The translations under genes were made by a program, and so were the position numbers. This document shows, one piece after another, positions 44,967 through 52,852 of a stretch of DNA of 64,000 bases. The DNA comes from Companilactobacillus kimchii DSM 13961 = JCM 10707 (GTDB taxonomy: Bacteria > Bacillota > Bacilli > Lactobacillales > Lactobacillaceae). The stretch's first letter is position 1. Each line of letters opens with the position of its first letter. Where the stretch lies: assembly GCF_001435445.1 (NCBI RefSeq), contig NZ_AZDH01000017.1, positions 325,713 through 389,712 on the forward strand, given 5' to 3'. The notes beneath the pieces are model-generated. The model was not told the DNA's origin and ran no database searches. It was given only the letters and a program-made list of their open reading frames with translations.

Positions 44967-45491
44967 CTAAAAACAATATTTAGTCACAAACTCAGTTGTA
45001 TCTTCTTTCTTCACTTTTTTAGCACACAATTCAATCCCTCTATCAATCGAGTCTGATAAACCAGTGCCACCTTTTTTAGGCATTTTAACGATATTCAATT
45101 TATCTTTATACTCAGAAATAATATCGGCGTTTTTTTCTTGGGCCACCATTGCTACGACCGGGATCTCGGAGTTACTTTCTACTGCATATCCTACCTCGCA
45201 GGCCATTCTTGCAAAGTCACTATAATCATAAGTTGGTCCAACTAACAAAACATCTGGCTGCATCTTTTGGCACATACGAGTGATCTTTCCTTGAACAATA
45301 TCCTTATTAGCTTCATAAAACTCTGTCCCACAGAAGAAAGTAGCCATAATTGAAGAATCCTTCTTTTTTAAAGTTTTATCAATCGTATCAGCTGCACCCA
45401 TCGCCAATTTTTTACCGCCTAATTCAGTACTGGCCTTTTCCTTGCCACCTAGACCAGCTTGAATTTGATCTAACAATATAATTACTTTCAT
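44967..45491 (-). CDS. GrdB-like protein (glycine/sarcosine/betaine reductase component B N-terminal type)
   Basis: 174 aa. It begins KVIILLDQIQAGLGGKEKA, then FFCGTEFYEANKD and PDVLLVGPTYDYSDFARMAC, which match in order the N-terminal part of GrdB/GrdF subunits (the GGEEKA, CGDNYFNEN and GPAFNAGRYGxAC blocks as I remember them). It ends at residue 174 with KYCF and lacks the selenocysteine half, so it cannot be a complete reductase. It occupies the place where an EIIB would be expected. Possible roles: substrate-binding or Schiff-base chemistry on the imported compound. 16 bp after gntR. Family assignment is good, function open. Confidence 0.72.
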   Translation of the reverse strand: MKVIILLDQIQAGLGGKEKASTELGGKKLAMGAADTIDKTLKKKDSSIMATFFCGTEFYEANKDIVQGKITRMCQKMQPDVLLVGPTYDYSDFARMACEVGYAVESNSEIPVVAMVAQEKNADIISEYKDKLNIVKMPKKGGTGLSDSIDRGIELCAKKVKKEDTTEFVTKYCF

Positions 45492-45507
45492 TTTCCTAGC
45501 CTCCTAA

Positions 45508-46224
45508 CTAATGATGACGATACAAAATATTATGAAAACTGTATTTATCAGATCGATAGTACGATTCATCATGTAAAATTGGATATCCATCAGCTGAATA
45601 TGATGTCGTATGAACTAAAAAGGTAGGTTCTCCTGATCTATTTTGTAAAAGTTTACTAATCCTGCCTTCAAGAATGACTGCCTCTAACTCTTGACTGGCA
45701 TAAGCAATTGAAACATTTCTTTCAATCATCTTGAACAACGAAGCAGACGCCATCTCCTTTGTTAAATCAGGTACAAAACGTTTTTGTAAATATATTTCCT
45801 CATGTGTCAATGGTTCACCATTACCCAGTCTTAACCGTTCTAATTTCCAAAGTGGTTCATCACCTTGTAATTGAAGTTGCTTTTTTATCAAAGACGGCAC
45901 TTCCTGAGCTGTCTCTAAATTCAAAACAATGGTTTCTGGTTTCATATGCTGTCTTTTGGCTACTTCACTAAAACTATATAGACCATTTAATCCACTGGAA
46001 ATTTTCTTTGTTTCTGGTGGCAAAATAAAGGTTCCACGATTTCGATCCTTTACAACCAAATCACGTCTTTGTAACTCTTCTATAGCCTTTCTAATTGTTA
46101 AACGTGAGGTTTCAAAACGAAACGATAACTCATTTTCTGCTGGTAATTTTTGATGAATTCCAAATTCACCATCCTTGATATCCTGTTCTAACTTATCGGC
46201 TATTTCACTATATAAATACTTCAT
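45508..46224 (-). CDS. GntR-family regulator with UTRA domain
   Basis: 238 aa: winged HTH (about 1-70; FETSRLTIRKAIEELQRRDLV, quoted in part, with KLPAENEL before it) and UTRA ligand domain (90-235). UTRA regulators of this HutC/NagR class bind sugar phosphates such as GlcNAc-6P. Second gene of the operon, 13 bp after the amidohydrolase. A 16-bp palindrome in the operon promoter is its likely operator, giving autoregulation. Confidence 0.9.
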   Translation of the reverse strand: MKYLYSEIADKLEQDIKDGEFGIHQKLPAENELSFRFETSRLTIRKAIEELQRRDLVVKDRNRGTFILPPETKKISSGLNGLYSFSEVAKRQHMKPETIVLNLETAQEVPSLIKKQLQLQGDEPLWKLERLRLGNGEPLTHEEIYLQKRFVPDLTKEMASASLFKMIERNVSIAYASQELEAVILEGRISKLLQNRSGEPTFLVHTTSYSADGYPILHDESYYRSDKYSFHNILYRHH

Positions 46225-46237
46225 AAAAAACTTCCTC

Positions 46238-47191
46238 TTAATCTATTGGAGCCTTAATTCTTTTCTCATAAGCATCTAACCACTCTTGAGTAATTGGATT
46301 AACCTTAGTATTATTACCGTCTTCTGGATAGGCAATATAAATCTTAGGCTCCTTAGTTTCTGTTCCTACAGCAAAAGTAAATTCAACATTTGTCGCTACA
46401 CCCCATTGGCCTTCTTTATTAAGAGCAACCAACGAGAACTCACCTGCTTTGCCATAGCGCTTCTTTAATTTCTCAACAAAAGGATAAACTGCTTGATCAC
46501 ATGCATCCTGTGGACTTAATCCGCTTCCCATCAAACTAACAATTTCATAGCAGAGACACCCTTTCATGATATCCTCTCCTAATCCAGTTGCAGCTGCACC
46601 GCCAATTTCACTATCAGCGTAAAAACCATCTCCCACTAAAGCTGAATCTCCAGTCCTACCAGGCTTCTTCATAAATAATCCTGATGTAGAGGTACCCACC
46701 GAAACTGATCCGTTTTGATCAAGGCTTACCATTCCTACAGTATCGTGACCATCATAAGGTGATAGATTTTTTTCGGCTATCTCTCTTTTTCTTTTTTCCC
46801 AAATTTTTTTAGCCCTGTCAGTTAACATATTTTTTCGTTCAAAGCCATTCTGTGCTGCATATTGAGTAGCACCCTCTCCTACCATGACGCTATTAAAATG
46901 CTCATGACTTAATTTCTTGGCTACTGAAATTGGATTTTTAATATCACTGATTCCCATCACGGCTCCGACTTCAAAAGTATCACCATTCATAAAAGCAGAA
47001 TCCATTTCTACCAAGCCATTAGCATTAGGCAATCCACCATATCCAACTGATTTAAAAAAAGGATAATCTTCAACTTCTTTAATAGCTTCTTCTACAGCAT
47101 CTGAACTTTTCCCATTAGTCTTTAAAAGATTCATTCCTTTACATAAACCTTCATAGGCCATTCTCCAAGTACCAATCATTGCATAAGTCAT
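46238..47191 (-). CDS. N4-(beta-N-acetylglucosaminyl)-L-asparaginase-type amidohydrolase
   Basis: 317-aa Ntn-hydrolase of the glycosylasparaginase/isoaspartyl peptidase family. The enzyme self-cleaves before the catalytic threonine, here Thr151 in YDGHDTVGMV, which matches aspartylglucosaminidases. The substrate motif VGTSTSGLFMKKPGRTGDS and GGAAATGLGEDIMKG are present. It splits the bond between asparagine and GlcNAc (or another sugar). Start is ATG 47191 (MTYAMIG) with AAGGAG seven bases upstream; the longer reading from 47221 lacks one. First gene of the operon. Confidence 0.88.
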   Translation of the reverse strand: MTYAMIGTWRMAYEGLCKGMNLLKTNGKSSDAVEEAIKEVEDYPFFKSVGYGGLPNANGLVEMDSAFMNGDTFEVGAVMGISDIKNPISVAKKLSHEHFNSVMVGEGATQYAAQNGFERKNMLTDRAKKIWEKRKREIAEKNLSPYDGHDTVGMVSLDQNGSVSVGTSTSGLFMKKPGRTGDSALVGDGFYADSEIGGAAATGLGEDIMKGCLCYEIVSLMGSGLSPQDACDQAVYPFVEKLKKRYGKAGEFSLVALNKEGQWGVATNVEFTFAVGTETKEPKIYIAYPEDGNNTKVNPITQEWLDAYEKRIKAPID

Positions 47192-47226
47192 TTTATCGCT
47201 CCTTTTTGTAATCGATTTCATTTTTT

Positions 47227-47255
47227 AGTATAGTCAGGATTGTATATACAATCAA
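47227..47255 (-). promoter_or_regulatory. Promoter and operator of the glycosylasparagine-type operon
   Basis: On the minus strand: -35 TTGATT (47250-47255), 17-bp spacer, -10 TATACT (47227-47232). The perfect palindrome GATTGTATATACAATC (47238-47253) fills the spacer, the ideal place for repression by the operon's own GntR regulator. Confidence 0.75.
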
Positions 47256-47570
47256 GATTTTTTTTTACTAACTTTGTAAAGAAATAATTACAATCAGTCC
47301 ATTTAATTAAAATAAAATATTTTTATAAAATAAATTCCACATACTTTTAATAAAAATAATTTTCAAAAGAAATCTTTATTAAGCCTAAATATCCTAATCT
47401 AAAAGTAACTACAACCTATTTCAAAATTATTTTTATATTCAAAAATAGCGCGTTTCCAAAAAGATGGAAGCGTGCTATTTCCTTATTTAAGTAAAACACG
47501 AACATTTTACTATTTATTTACACAATCATTCATGTTATTCTAAGAACAATAAATTTTAAGGAAGTGTTAG
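47256..47570. other. Intergenic region between aga operon and guaD
   Basis: About 315 bp, AT-rich, no gene. It contains the orphan hairpin at 47442-47480, a PurBox-like AAACACGAACATT at 47494-47506 and the guaD ribosome binding site AAGGAAG. Confidence 0.6.
47442..47480. terminator. Orphan hairpin upstream of guaD
   Basis: AAATAGCGCG...CGTGCTATTT stem with inner TTTCC / GGAAG. T-rich exits on both sides, but no gene ends here. Possibly an attenuator in the guaD leader or a relic. Confidence 0.55.
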
Positions 47571-48908
47571 ATTATCACCTATCAAATTGTTTTTGAAGGA
47601 CCTATTATTTCTTCAGCAACGTTTGACAAGGCGGATTTTACACCAAAAGTACTTATATGTGTAGACCAGTCAGGCATTATTGACCGTGTAATTTCCGTTG
47701 AAGATTCTGATTACCAATCTGTCAAACAACTTGCTGAGCAACAAAAGATTCTCCGTATCTTACCGCCTGGTAATTATTTACTACCAGGATTCACTGATTT
47801 ACATATTCATGCACCACAATGGCCTCAAGCTGGTTTGGCTTTGGATCGGCCGCTTCAAGAATGGCTCAATACGTACACTTTTCCTCTAGAAGCTAAGTTT
47901 AAAGACTTGGCTTATGCTGAAAAAGTATACCGAAACCTCATTTCTGAACTATTAGCGAACGGAACAACAACTGGTCTTTTCTTCGGTTCAGTTGATACTG
48001 ATGCTAATATAATCCTTGCAAAAATATCTGCTCAATTGGGACAGAGAGCCTTTATTGGGAAAGTTGCAATGGACAATCCAGAACAAACACCTGATTTTTA
48101 CCGTGATAATTCTTCTCAGGAAGCACTTAACGAAATTAAACGTTTCATTGAGGAAGTTCTTCAACTACAAAAACAAACTAAAGCTGAAGTAACTCCTGTT
48201 ATCACACCTCGTTTCGTTCCTAGTTGTACTGACAATACTCTGGCTGGTCTAGGAAGATTAGCAGCTGAATACAACCTCCCTATCCAAACTCATTGTAGTG
48301 AAAGCATCTGGGAAGATCAGTATGCTATCAATCGTTTTCACAAAAGAGATGCTGAAGTACTGGATCAATTTGGTTTACTAACTGACAAAACAGTTTTAGC
48401 ACATGGCACTCAACTAAGTGACAGTGACTTACAACTGCTTCGCAATAAACAAACTGCTTTAGCTCATTGTCCAATTTCTAACGTTTATTTTGGCAATAAC
48501 ATTATGCGTGTCAAAGAAGCTTACCAACAGAAAGTAAAAATTGGTTTAGGAACTGACATCTCTGGAGGGTTCTCTCCAAGCCTTTATCGAAATATGCAAC
48601 AAGCAATTATGTCATCTCAAACCTTACAAGATGAAACTAAACAGAATAGTCGTTTAACAGCTGCAAATGTCTTTTATTTAGCAACTGTTGGCGGTGCTTT
48701 AGCTCTCCATCTCCAAACTGGGCAAATCAAGCCTGGTTTCAAAGCTGACTTACAAATTGTTGAAGATCAATACTACGAACTATCATCCAATCAACCGCAA
48801 GAAATCTTTGAAAGACTGATTTATCACACTAACAAAGAGAACATCAAGCAGGTTTATGTATCCGGAAAATTAGTTCACGATAATCTAGGAGAAGAAAATG
48901 GAAAATAA
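47571..48908 (+). CDS. guaD: Guanine deaminase (apparent ATT start)
   Basis: Zinc hydrolase converting guanine to xanthine and ammonia. The frame can only be open back to 47571, after a TAG at 47568. From there it reads ITYQIVFEGPIISSATF, then GFTDLHIHAPQWPQAG with the metal HxH, TPRFVPSCTD, QTHCSES, LAHGTQL, LAHCPISN and GLGTDISGG. This gives 445 aa, the normal size. No ATG, GTG or TTG occurs in frame before 47835, and starting there would delete the HxH zinc site. AAGGAAG lies correctly before the ATT, so I infer a rare ATT start (or a recent ATG to ATT change). Overlaps the permease gene by 11 bp. Confidence 0.85.
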   Translation: MITYQIVFEGPIISSATFDKADFTPKVLICVDQSGIIDRVISVEDSDYQSVKQLAEQQKILRILPPGNYLLPGFTDLHIHAPQWPQAGLALDRPLQEWLNTYTFPLEAKFKDLAYAEKVYRNLISELLANGTTTGLFFGSVDTDANIILAKISAQLGQRAFIGKVAMDNPEQTPDFYRDNSSQEALNEIKRFIEEVLQLQKQTKAEVTPVITPRFVPSCTDNTLAGLGRLAAEYNLPIQTHCSESIWEDQYAINRFHKRDAEVLDQFGLLTDKTVLAHGTQLSDSDLQLLRNKQTALAHCPISNVYFGNNIMRVKEAYQQKVKIGLGTDISGGFSPSLYRNMQQAIMSSQTLQDETKQNSRLTAANVFYLATVGGALALHLQTGQIKPGFKADLQIVEDQYYELSSNQPQEIFERLIYHTNKENIKQVYVSGKLVHDNLGEENGK

Positions 48909-50247
48909 TAAGAGTAATTTATTAGTTGGCCCAGACGATAAAATTGGTCTAGGTGAAGCTGGATTCTTAGGACTTCAACACGTCCTAGCGATGGATATTT
49001 ACGTACCCCCTATCATTCTTGCAGGAATGATGGCTATGGGCTTAGGAGACCAAATGGGACTTTTACAGTCAACTTTCTTAGCCGCTGGTATTGGTACAAT
49101 CTTACAAACCTTTGTCTTCATGAAAATGCCTGTTTCTCAGGGTCCTTCATTTGTTCCACTAGGTGCCGCAGCCGGAGTTGTTTTAGCCTCTGGTGGTCTT
49201 AAAGGAAACGGAATGGGAACCTTAATTGGTGCTTTATTGATAGGTTCCATTATTTTAATTATCTTAGGAGCTACAGGTGTTTTTCAAAAAATTATTAATA
49301 AATTAGTGCCAGCTATGGTTGGTGGTACTATCATCACCTGTGTTGGTCTTTCATTGATTCCTACAGCTTTAAACAGTAATATCTTCAATGCTCCCGGAAA
49401 TATTGATAAAAATATTATCTTAGCTTCTATTACCGCTTTGACTTTAGTCGTCTCTGTGGGAATTAGCTTAAAATTTCCTAAAGTTCGTCGCTTCTTCAGA
49501 ACTAGCTCAATTATTTTGGCACTAGGTGTTGGTACTTTAGTATCAAGTATGATGGGCATGTTCGATTGGAAAACTGTTGCTGATGCTGCTTGGTTTGGCC
49601 TTCCTCAAAGAACTATTTTCCACTGGGGTATCAACTTCTCACCTTCAGCTATCATTACCTTCATTATCATCTATGCTGTAATTACTACTGAAACAACTGG
49701 TACTTGGTTCGCTATGGGTGCCGTTACTAATCATGAAATCACTGACAAACAATGGAACCACGGTATTATCGGTGAAGGGTTAAGTTGTTTAGTTGCTGCT
49801 CTTCTCGGTACAACGCCTGTTACAGGTTACTCAACTAACGCTGGGGTGATCTCCATTACCGGTGTTGCTAGTAAACGAGTTTTCCTTTTCGCCGGAATTT
49901 GGTTCTCCATTCTAGGATTCTTCAGTAAGTTATCTGCTTTCCTAGCCGCTATCCCTGCACCAGTTATCGGTGGTGTCTTCGCTATTATTACCGTTACTAT
50001 TATGTTAAATGGTTTAAACGTTATCCGTGGTCTTGAAACAACTGACCGTGATCTTTACATTATCGGTTTACCAATTGTTTTAACATTGGCTTTAGTACTC
50101 TTACCCGCTAATGTAACTAAGAATGCTCCACAAATTCTTCAATACTTACTAGGATCACCAATCGCTGTAGCAGCTATTGCCGCTATTATCTTAAATCTGG
50201 TTATGCCTAAAAGTAATAAAGTTTCAAAAGTAGAAACTGCTGCGTAA
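48898..50247 (+). CDS. NCS2-family purine/xanthine permease
   Basis: 449-aa nucleobase:cation symporter with about twelve to fourteen spans. Motifs: GLQHVLAMDIYVPPIIL (TM1), QGPSFVPLGAA (substrate half-helix), ETTGTWFAMGAVT and the NAT signature STNAGVISITGVASKR. Co-transcribed with guaD (11-bp overlap; GGAGAAG ribosome binding site inside guaD), so guanine or xanthine uptake is likely. Xanthine/uric acid-type NCS2 cannot be told from guanine-type by eye. Confidence 0.9.
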   Translation: MENNKSNLLVGPDDKIGLGEAGFLGLQHVLAMDIYVPPIILAGMMAMGLGDQMGLLQSTFLAAGIGTILQTFVFMKMPVSQGPSFVPLGAAAGVVLASGGLKGNGMGTLIGALLIGSIILIILGATGVFQKIINKLVPAMVGGTIITCVGLSLIPTALNSNIFNAPGNIDKNIILASITALTLVVSVGISLKFPKVRRFFRTSSIILALGVGTLVSSMMGMFDWKTVADAAWFGLPQRTIFHWGINFSPSAIITFIIIYAVITTETTGTWFAMGAVTNHEITDKQWNHGIIGEGLSCLVAALLGTTPVTGYSTNAGVISITGVASKRVFLFAGIWFSILGFFSKLSAFLAAIPAPVIGGVFAIITVTIMLNGLNVIRGLETTDRDLYIIGLPIVLTLALVLLPANVTKNAPQILQYLLGSPIAVAAIAAIILNLVMPKSNKVSKVETAA

Positions 50248-50252
50248 AAAAT

Positions 50253-50305
50253 AAATGGCATCTATGTTAGATTTATAAAAAATCCAATATAGATGCCATT
50301 TTTTA
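50253..50305. terminator. Bidirectional terminator
   Basis: AAATGGCATCTAT / ATAGATGCCATTT stem with T-runs on both strands; serves the guaD-permease unit (plus) and the GGDEF gene (minus). Confidence 0.9.
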
Positions 50306-50313
50306 ATTTAATT

Positions 50314-51441
50314 TTAAGCTACCGTAATTCTCATACGACCATTTCTTTTAGAACGATACAAGTTACTATCAACCCGTGTATAGAAATCATTAGGTTCTGT
50401 ATCTTTTTTCGATATCATTGAAACACCAACAGAAATTGTTATTGAAATATCCTCACCATCAATATTGACGTCTAAGTGATTCAAAGCTGCAAAAATTTCC
50501 TTAACGATCGGTTCCGTAGAATCTAAGTCATATCCTGGAAAAATCACATTGAACTCTTCGCCACCAGTACGATACAACTTAACCTTAGGATCATTAGCAT
50601 TGATAACTGTGTGAACTACGTCAGCAACGTGTTGCAACACCTTATCACCAGCTAAATGACCATAGGTATCATTTACTTGTTTAAAATGATCAATATCAAA
50701 CATCATCATTGATAAATCCAGCTTATTTCTTGAACTACTGTCAAATAGATTATTAATTTCTGCCGTATAAGCGGCATAATTTTCAGTTTTAGTTAACGCA
50801 TCATGATTAGCAAATTGTAATAGCTTTATTTTTAATTGACTATCACGCAAGATCATTCCTACATAACTAAAGAGCAGTGCTTCAAAAATAACTAAGTAAA
50901 ACCATTCTTCAAAGAATGTTGCCATTGGCAATGCAAACTTGATCTTCATACATAACCACAACATCCCTCCAAAAACAGTTCCCATTAACATATAACACAC
51001 AAATGGGTGACGATATTTCTGACGACGACGTAATTTATTCAACGAAATATAGAAAATCATTAAAATAATTCCGTGAAGCCACGATTCCCAATAACCGATT
51101 GAACCATTGAAAATCATATACAACACCATAATTGGGAAGAAGTAATACGTTGGAACTTTTATATTCAAGAAATAGGCACAGAAAATTAATCCTATTAATT
51201 GAAAATTCATAAATTGCCACGATATGGGAGTTCCCACTAAGGTGGCCTGCATACTAAAAATAAAGATCAACATATACAAAACCCCAAATATGGAATTTAG
51301 TGAATCGTCATCTATCTTAATATTTTTAGAATGTAGCAACGTTTTTAGTCCATCGTAGAGAACTTGATATAACGTAAAGATCCCTAAAATAAAAAAAACA
51401 CTTGTTATAAATGGTGATACGTGCCACACAGACCATGTCAA
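50314..51441 (-). CDS. Membrane diguanylate cyclase (GGDEF)
   Basis: About 375 aa: six to seven N-terminal membrane spans (20-205) and a C-terminal GGDEF domain with FANHDALTKTENYAAY, FDIDHFKQVNDTYGHLAGD and the active site RTGGEEF. No RxxD inhibitory site precedes GGEEF. Makes c-di-GMP from GTP if active. Start taken as TTG 51441 (TWSVWHVSPF) because codons of the longer reading from ATG 51477 (EEG, GAGGAGG) are the ribosome binding site, and the paralogue at 51576-52703 begins at the same place with TTG. Possibly senses a small ligand through the membrane domain. Confidence 0.87.
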   Translation of the reverse strand: MTWSVWHVSPFITSVFFILGIFTLYQVLYDGLKTLLHSKNIKIDDDSLNSIFGVLYMLIFIFSMQATLVGTPISWQFMNFQLIGLIFCAYFLNIKVPTYYFFPIMVLYMIFNGSIGYWESWLHGIILMIFYISLNKLRRRQKYRHPFVCYMLMGTVFGGMLWLCMKIKFALPMATFFEEWFYLVIFEALLFSYVGMILRDSQLKIKLLQFANHDALTKTENYAAYTAEINNLFDSSSRNKLDLSMMMFDIDHFKQVNDTYGHLAGDKVLQHVADVVHTVINANDPKVKLYRTGGEEFNVIFPGYDLDSTEPIVKEIFAALNHLDVNIDGEDISITISVGVSMISKKDTEPNDFYTRVDSNLYRSKRNGRMRITVA

Positions 51442-51531
51442 AGACGCATAACCCTCCTCAAATTCAATTTTATTCAATAATTTATTTAATTTTAAAAATA
51501 TATATATTCATGCTAGTTAATTTTAGCATAA

Positions 51532-51577
51532 AAAAAACCGTTATTTCATTACAAAGATAGAAATAGCGGATTTTTTT
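51532..51577 (-). terminator. Terminator of second GGDEF gene
   Basis: TCCGCTATTTC / GAAATAACGG stem followed by TTTTTTTT on the minus strand. Confidence 0.85.
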
Positions 51578-52703
51578 AGAAAGCCGTGATTTGCATACGA
51601 CCGTTGTTCTTAGAGTGATAAAGATTGTCATCTACTCGACTGTATAAATCGTTAGGTTGAACATCTTTTGCTGTAACAGTAGAAACTCCCATCGAAATAG
51701 TAATATAAATCTTTTTACCATTAATATCAATTTCTAGATGATTTAAAGCCATGAAGATCTCATTTACAATATCCTTAGTCGAATCCATATCATATCCTGG
51801 AAAGACAACATTGAATTCCTCCCCACCAGTTCGATAAAATTTTACTTTTGGATCGTTTGCATTAATTACTGTCTGTGCAACATCCGCAACGTGCTGCAAA
51901 ACCTTATCTCCTGCTAGGTGACCATAGGTATCATTCACCTTTTTAAAATGATCGATATCAAACATCATCATAGATAGATGTAATTTATTTCGTTGACAAA
52001 CTTCAAATTCATATTGAATTTCAGTCATATAAGCAGCATAATTTTCAGCTTTAGTTAAAGCATCGTGATTAGCAAATTCTAACAAATGCATCTTTAATTT
52101 GCTATCACGTAAAATCATATTCACATAACTATAGAGTAAAATTTCAAAAATAACCAAGTAGAACCATTCTTCATAAAACGTTGCTAACGTCAGGTTGAAT
52201 TTAACCATAACGAAGAACCACATTAAACCACCATATACAACACCGACCATCATATACCTTGCAAAACGATGATCTTCCTCTTGCATTCGTCTGATATGAT
52301 TGAATGATTCATAACTCATAATCAAGGTCCACGCATGGCACCACGATTCCCAATAGCCTATTGAAGAATTGAAGATCATGTAGACCAGTATAATAGGAAT
52401 AAAGTAACGGTACGGAATACGAATATTTAAAAAATAAGCGCAGAAGATTATCGCCATTATTTGAAAATTCATGAATTCCCATGAAATAGACTTTCCTACA
52501 ATTGTAGCTTGCATACTGAAAATAAAAATCAGCATGTAGAGAATGCCAAAAACATCTTTCAACTGATCATCGGTCATCCTCAGATTCTTATAGTGAGAAA
52601 TAGACTTAAGCCAGTCGTATAGGACTTGATACAATGTGAATACACCCAGAATGAAAAAGATGCTGGTAATAAATGGTGATACTTGCCATACATGCCATGT
52701 CAA
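51576..52703 (-). CDS. Membrane diguanylate cyclase (GGDEF), paralogue
   Basis: 375-aa paralogue of the protein encoded at 50314-51441, colinear over the whole length, with the same membrane domain (QVSPFITSIFFILGVFTLYQ) and GGDEF domain (FDIDHFKKVNDTYGHLAGD, RTGGEEF). Start is TTG 52703 with GGGAGG nine bases upstream. Both copies keep the catalytic residues, so the duplication is not decaying. No EAL/HD-GYP phosphodiesterase or PilZ receptor is seen within this window. Confidence 0.88.
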   Translation of the reverse strand: MTWHVWQVSPFITSIFFILGVFTLYQVLYDWLKSISHYKNLRMTDDQLKDVFGILYMLIFIFSMQATIVGKSISWEFMNFQIMAIIFCAYFLNIRIPYRYFIPIILVYMIFNSSIGYWESWCHAWTLIMSYESFNHIRRMQEEDHRFARYMMVGVVYGGLMWFFVMVKFNLTLATFYEEWFYLVIFEILLYSYVNMILRDSKLKMHLLEFANHDALTKAENYAAYMTEIQYEFEVCQRNKLHLSMMMFDIDHFKKVNDTYGHLAGDKVLQHVADVAQTVINANDPKVKFYRTGGEEFNVVFPGYDMDSTKDIVNEIFMALNHLEIDINGKKIYITISMGVSTVTAKDVQPNDLYSRVDDNLYHSKNNGRMQITAF

Positions 52704-52852
52704 AGAATGTAACCTCCCAATAGTATTTTCCTTCTATTAACTTATAACCCCATGACAAGCGTACTATACTTTTTTTGTTTTTTCATTATTTATTACATAT
52801 TTTTTATGAATTTTATTCTATATATTTTATTATATTTTGGTCCTTACCAATT

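Noticed and set aside
47698..47889. Plus-strand 63-codon frame overlapping guaD
   Set aside because: The other frame here is clearly the guaD N-terminus with its zinc motif; this one is a shadow.
47835..48908. Shorter guaD starting at TTG 47835
   Set aside because: It would remove about 88 residues including the HxH metal site, and no ribosome binding site precedes it.
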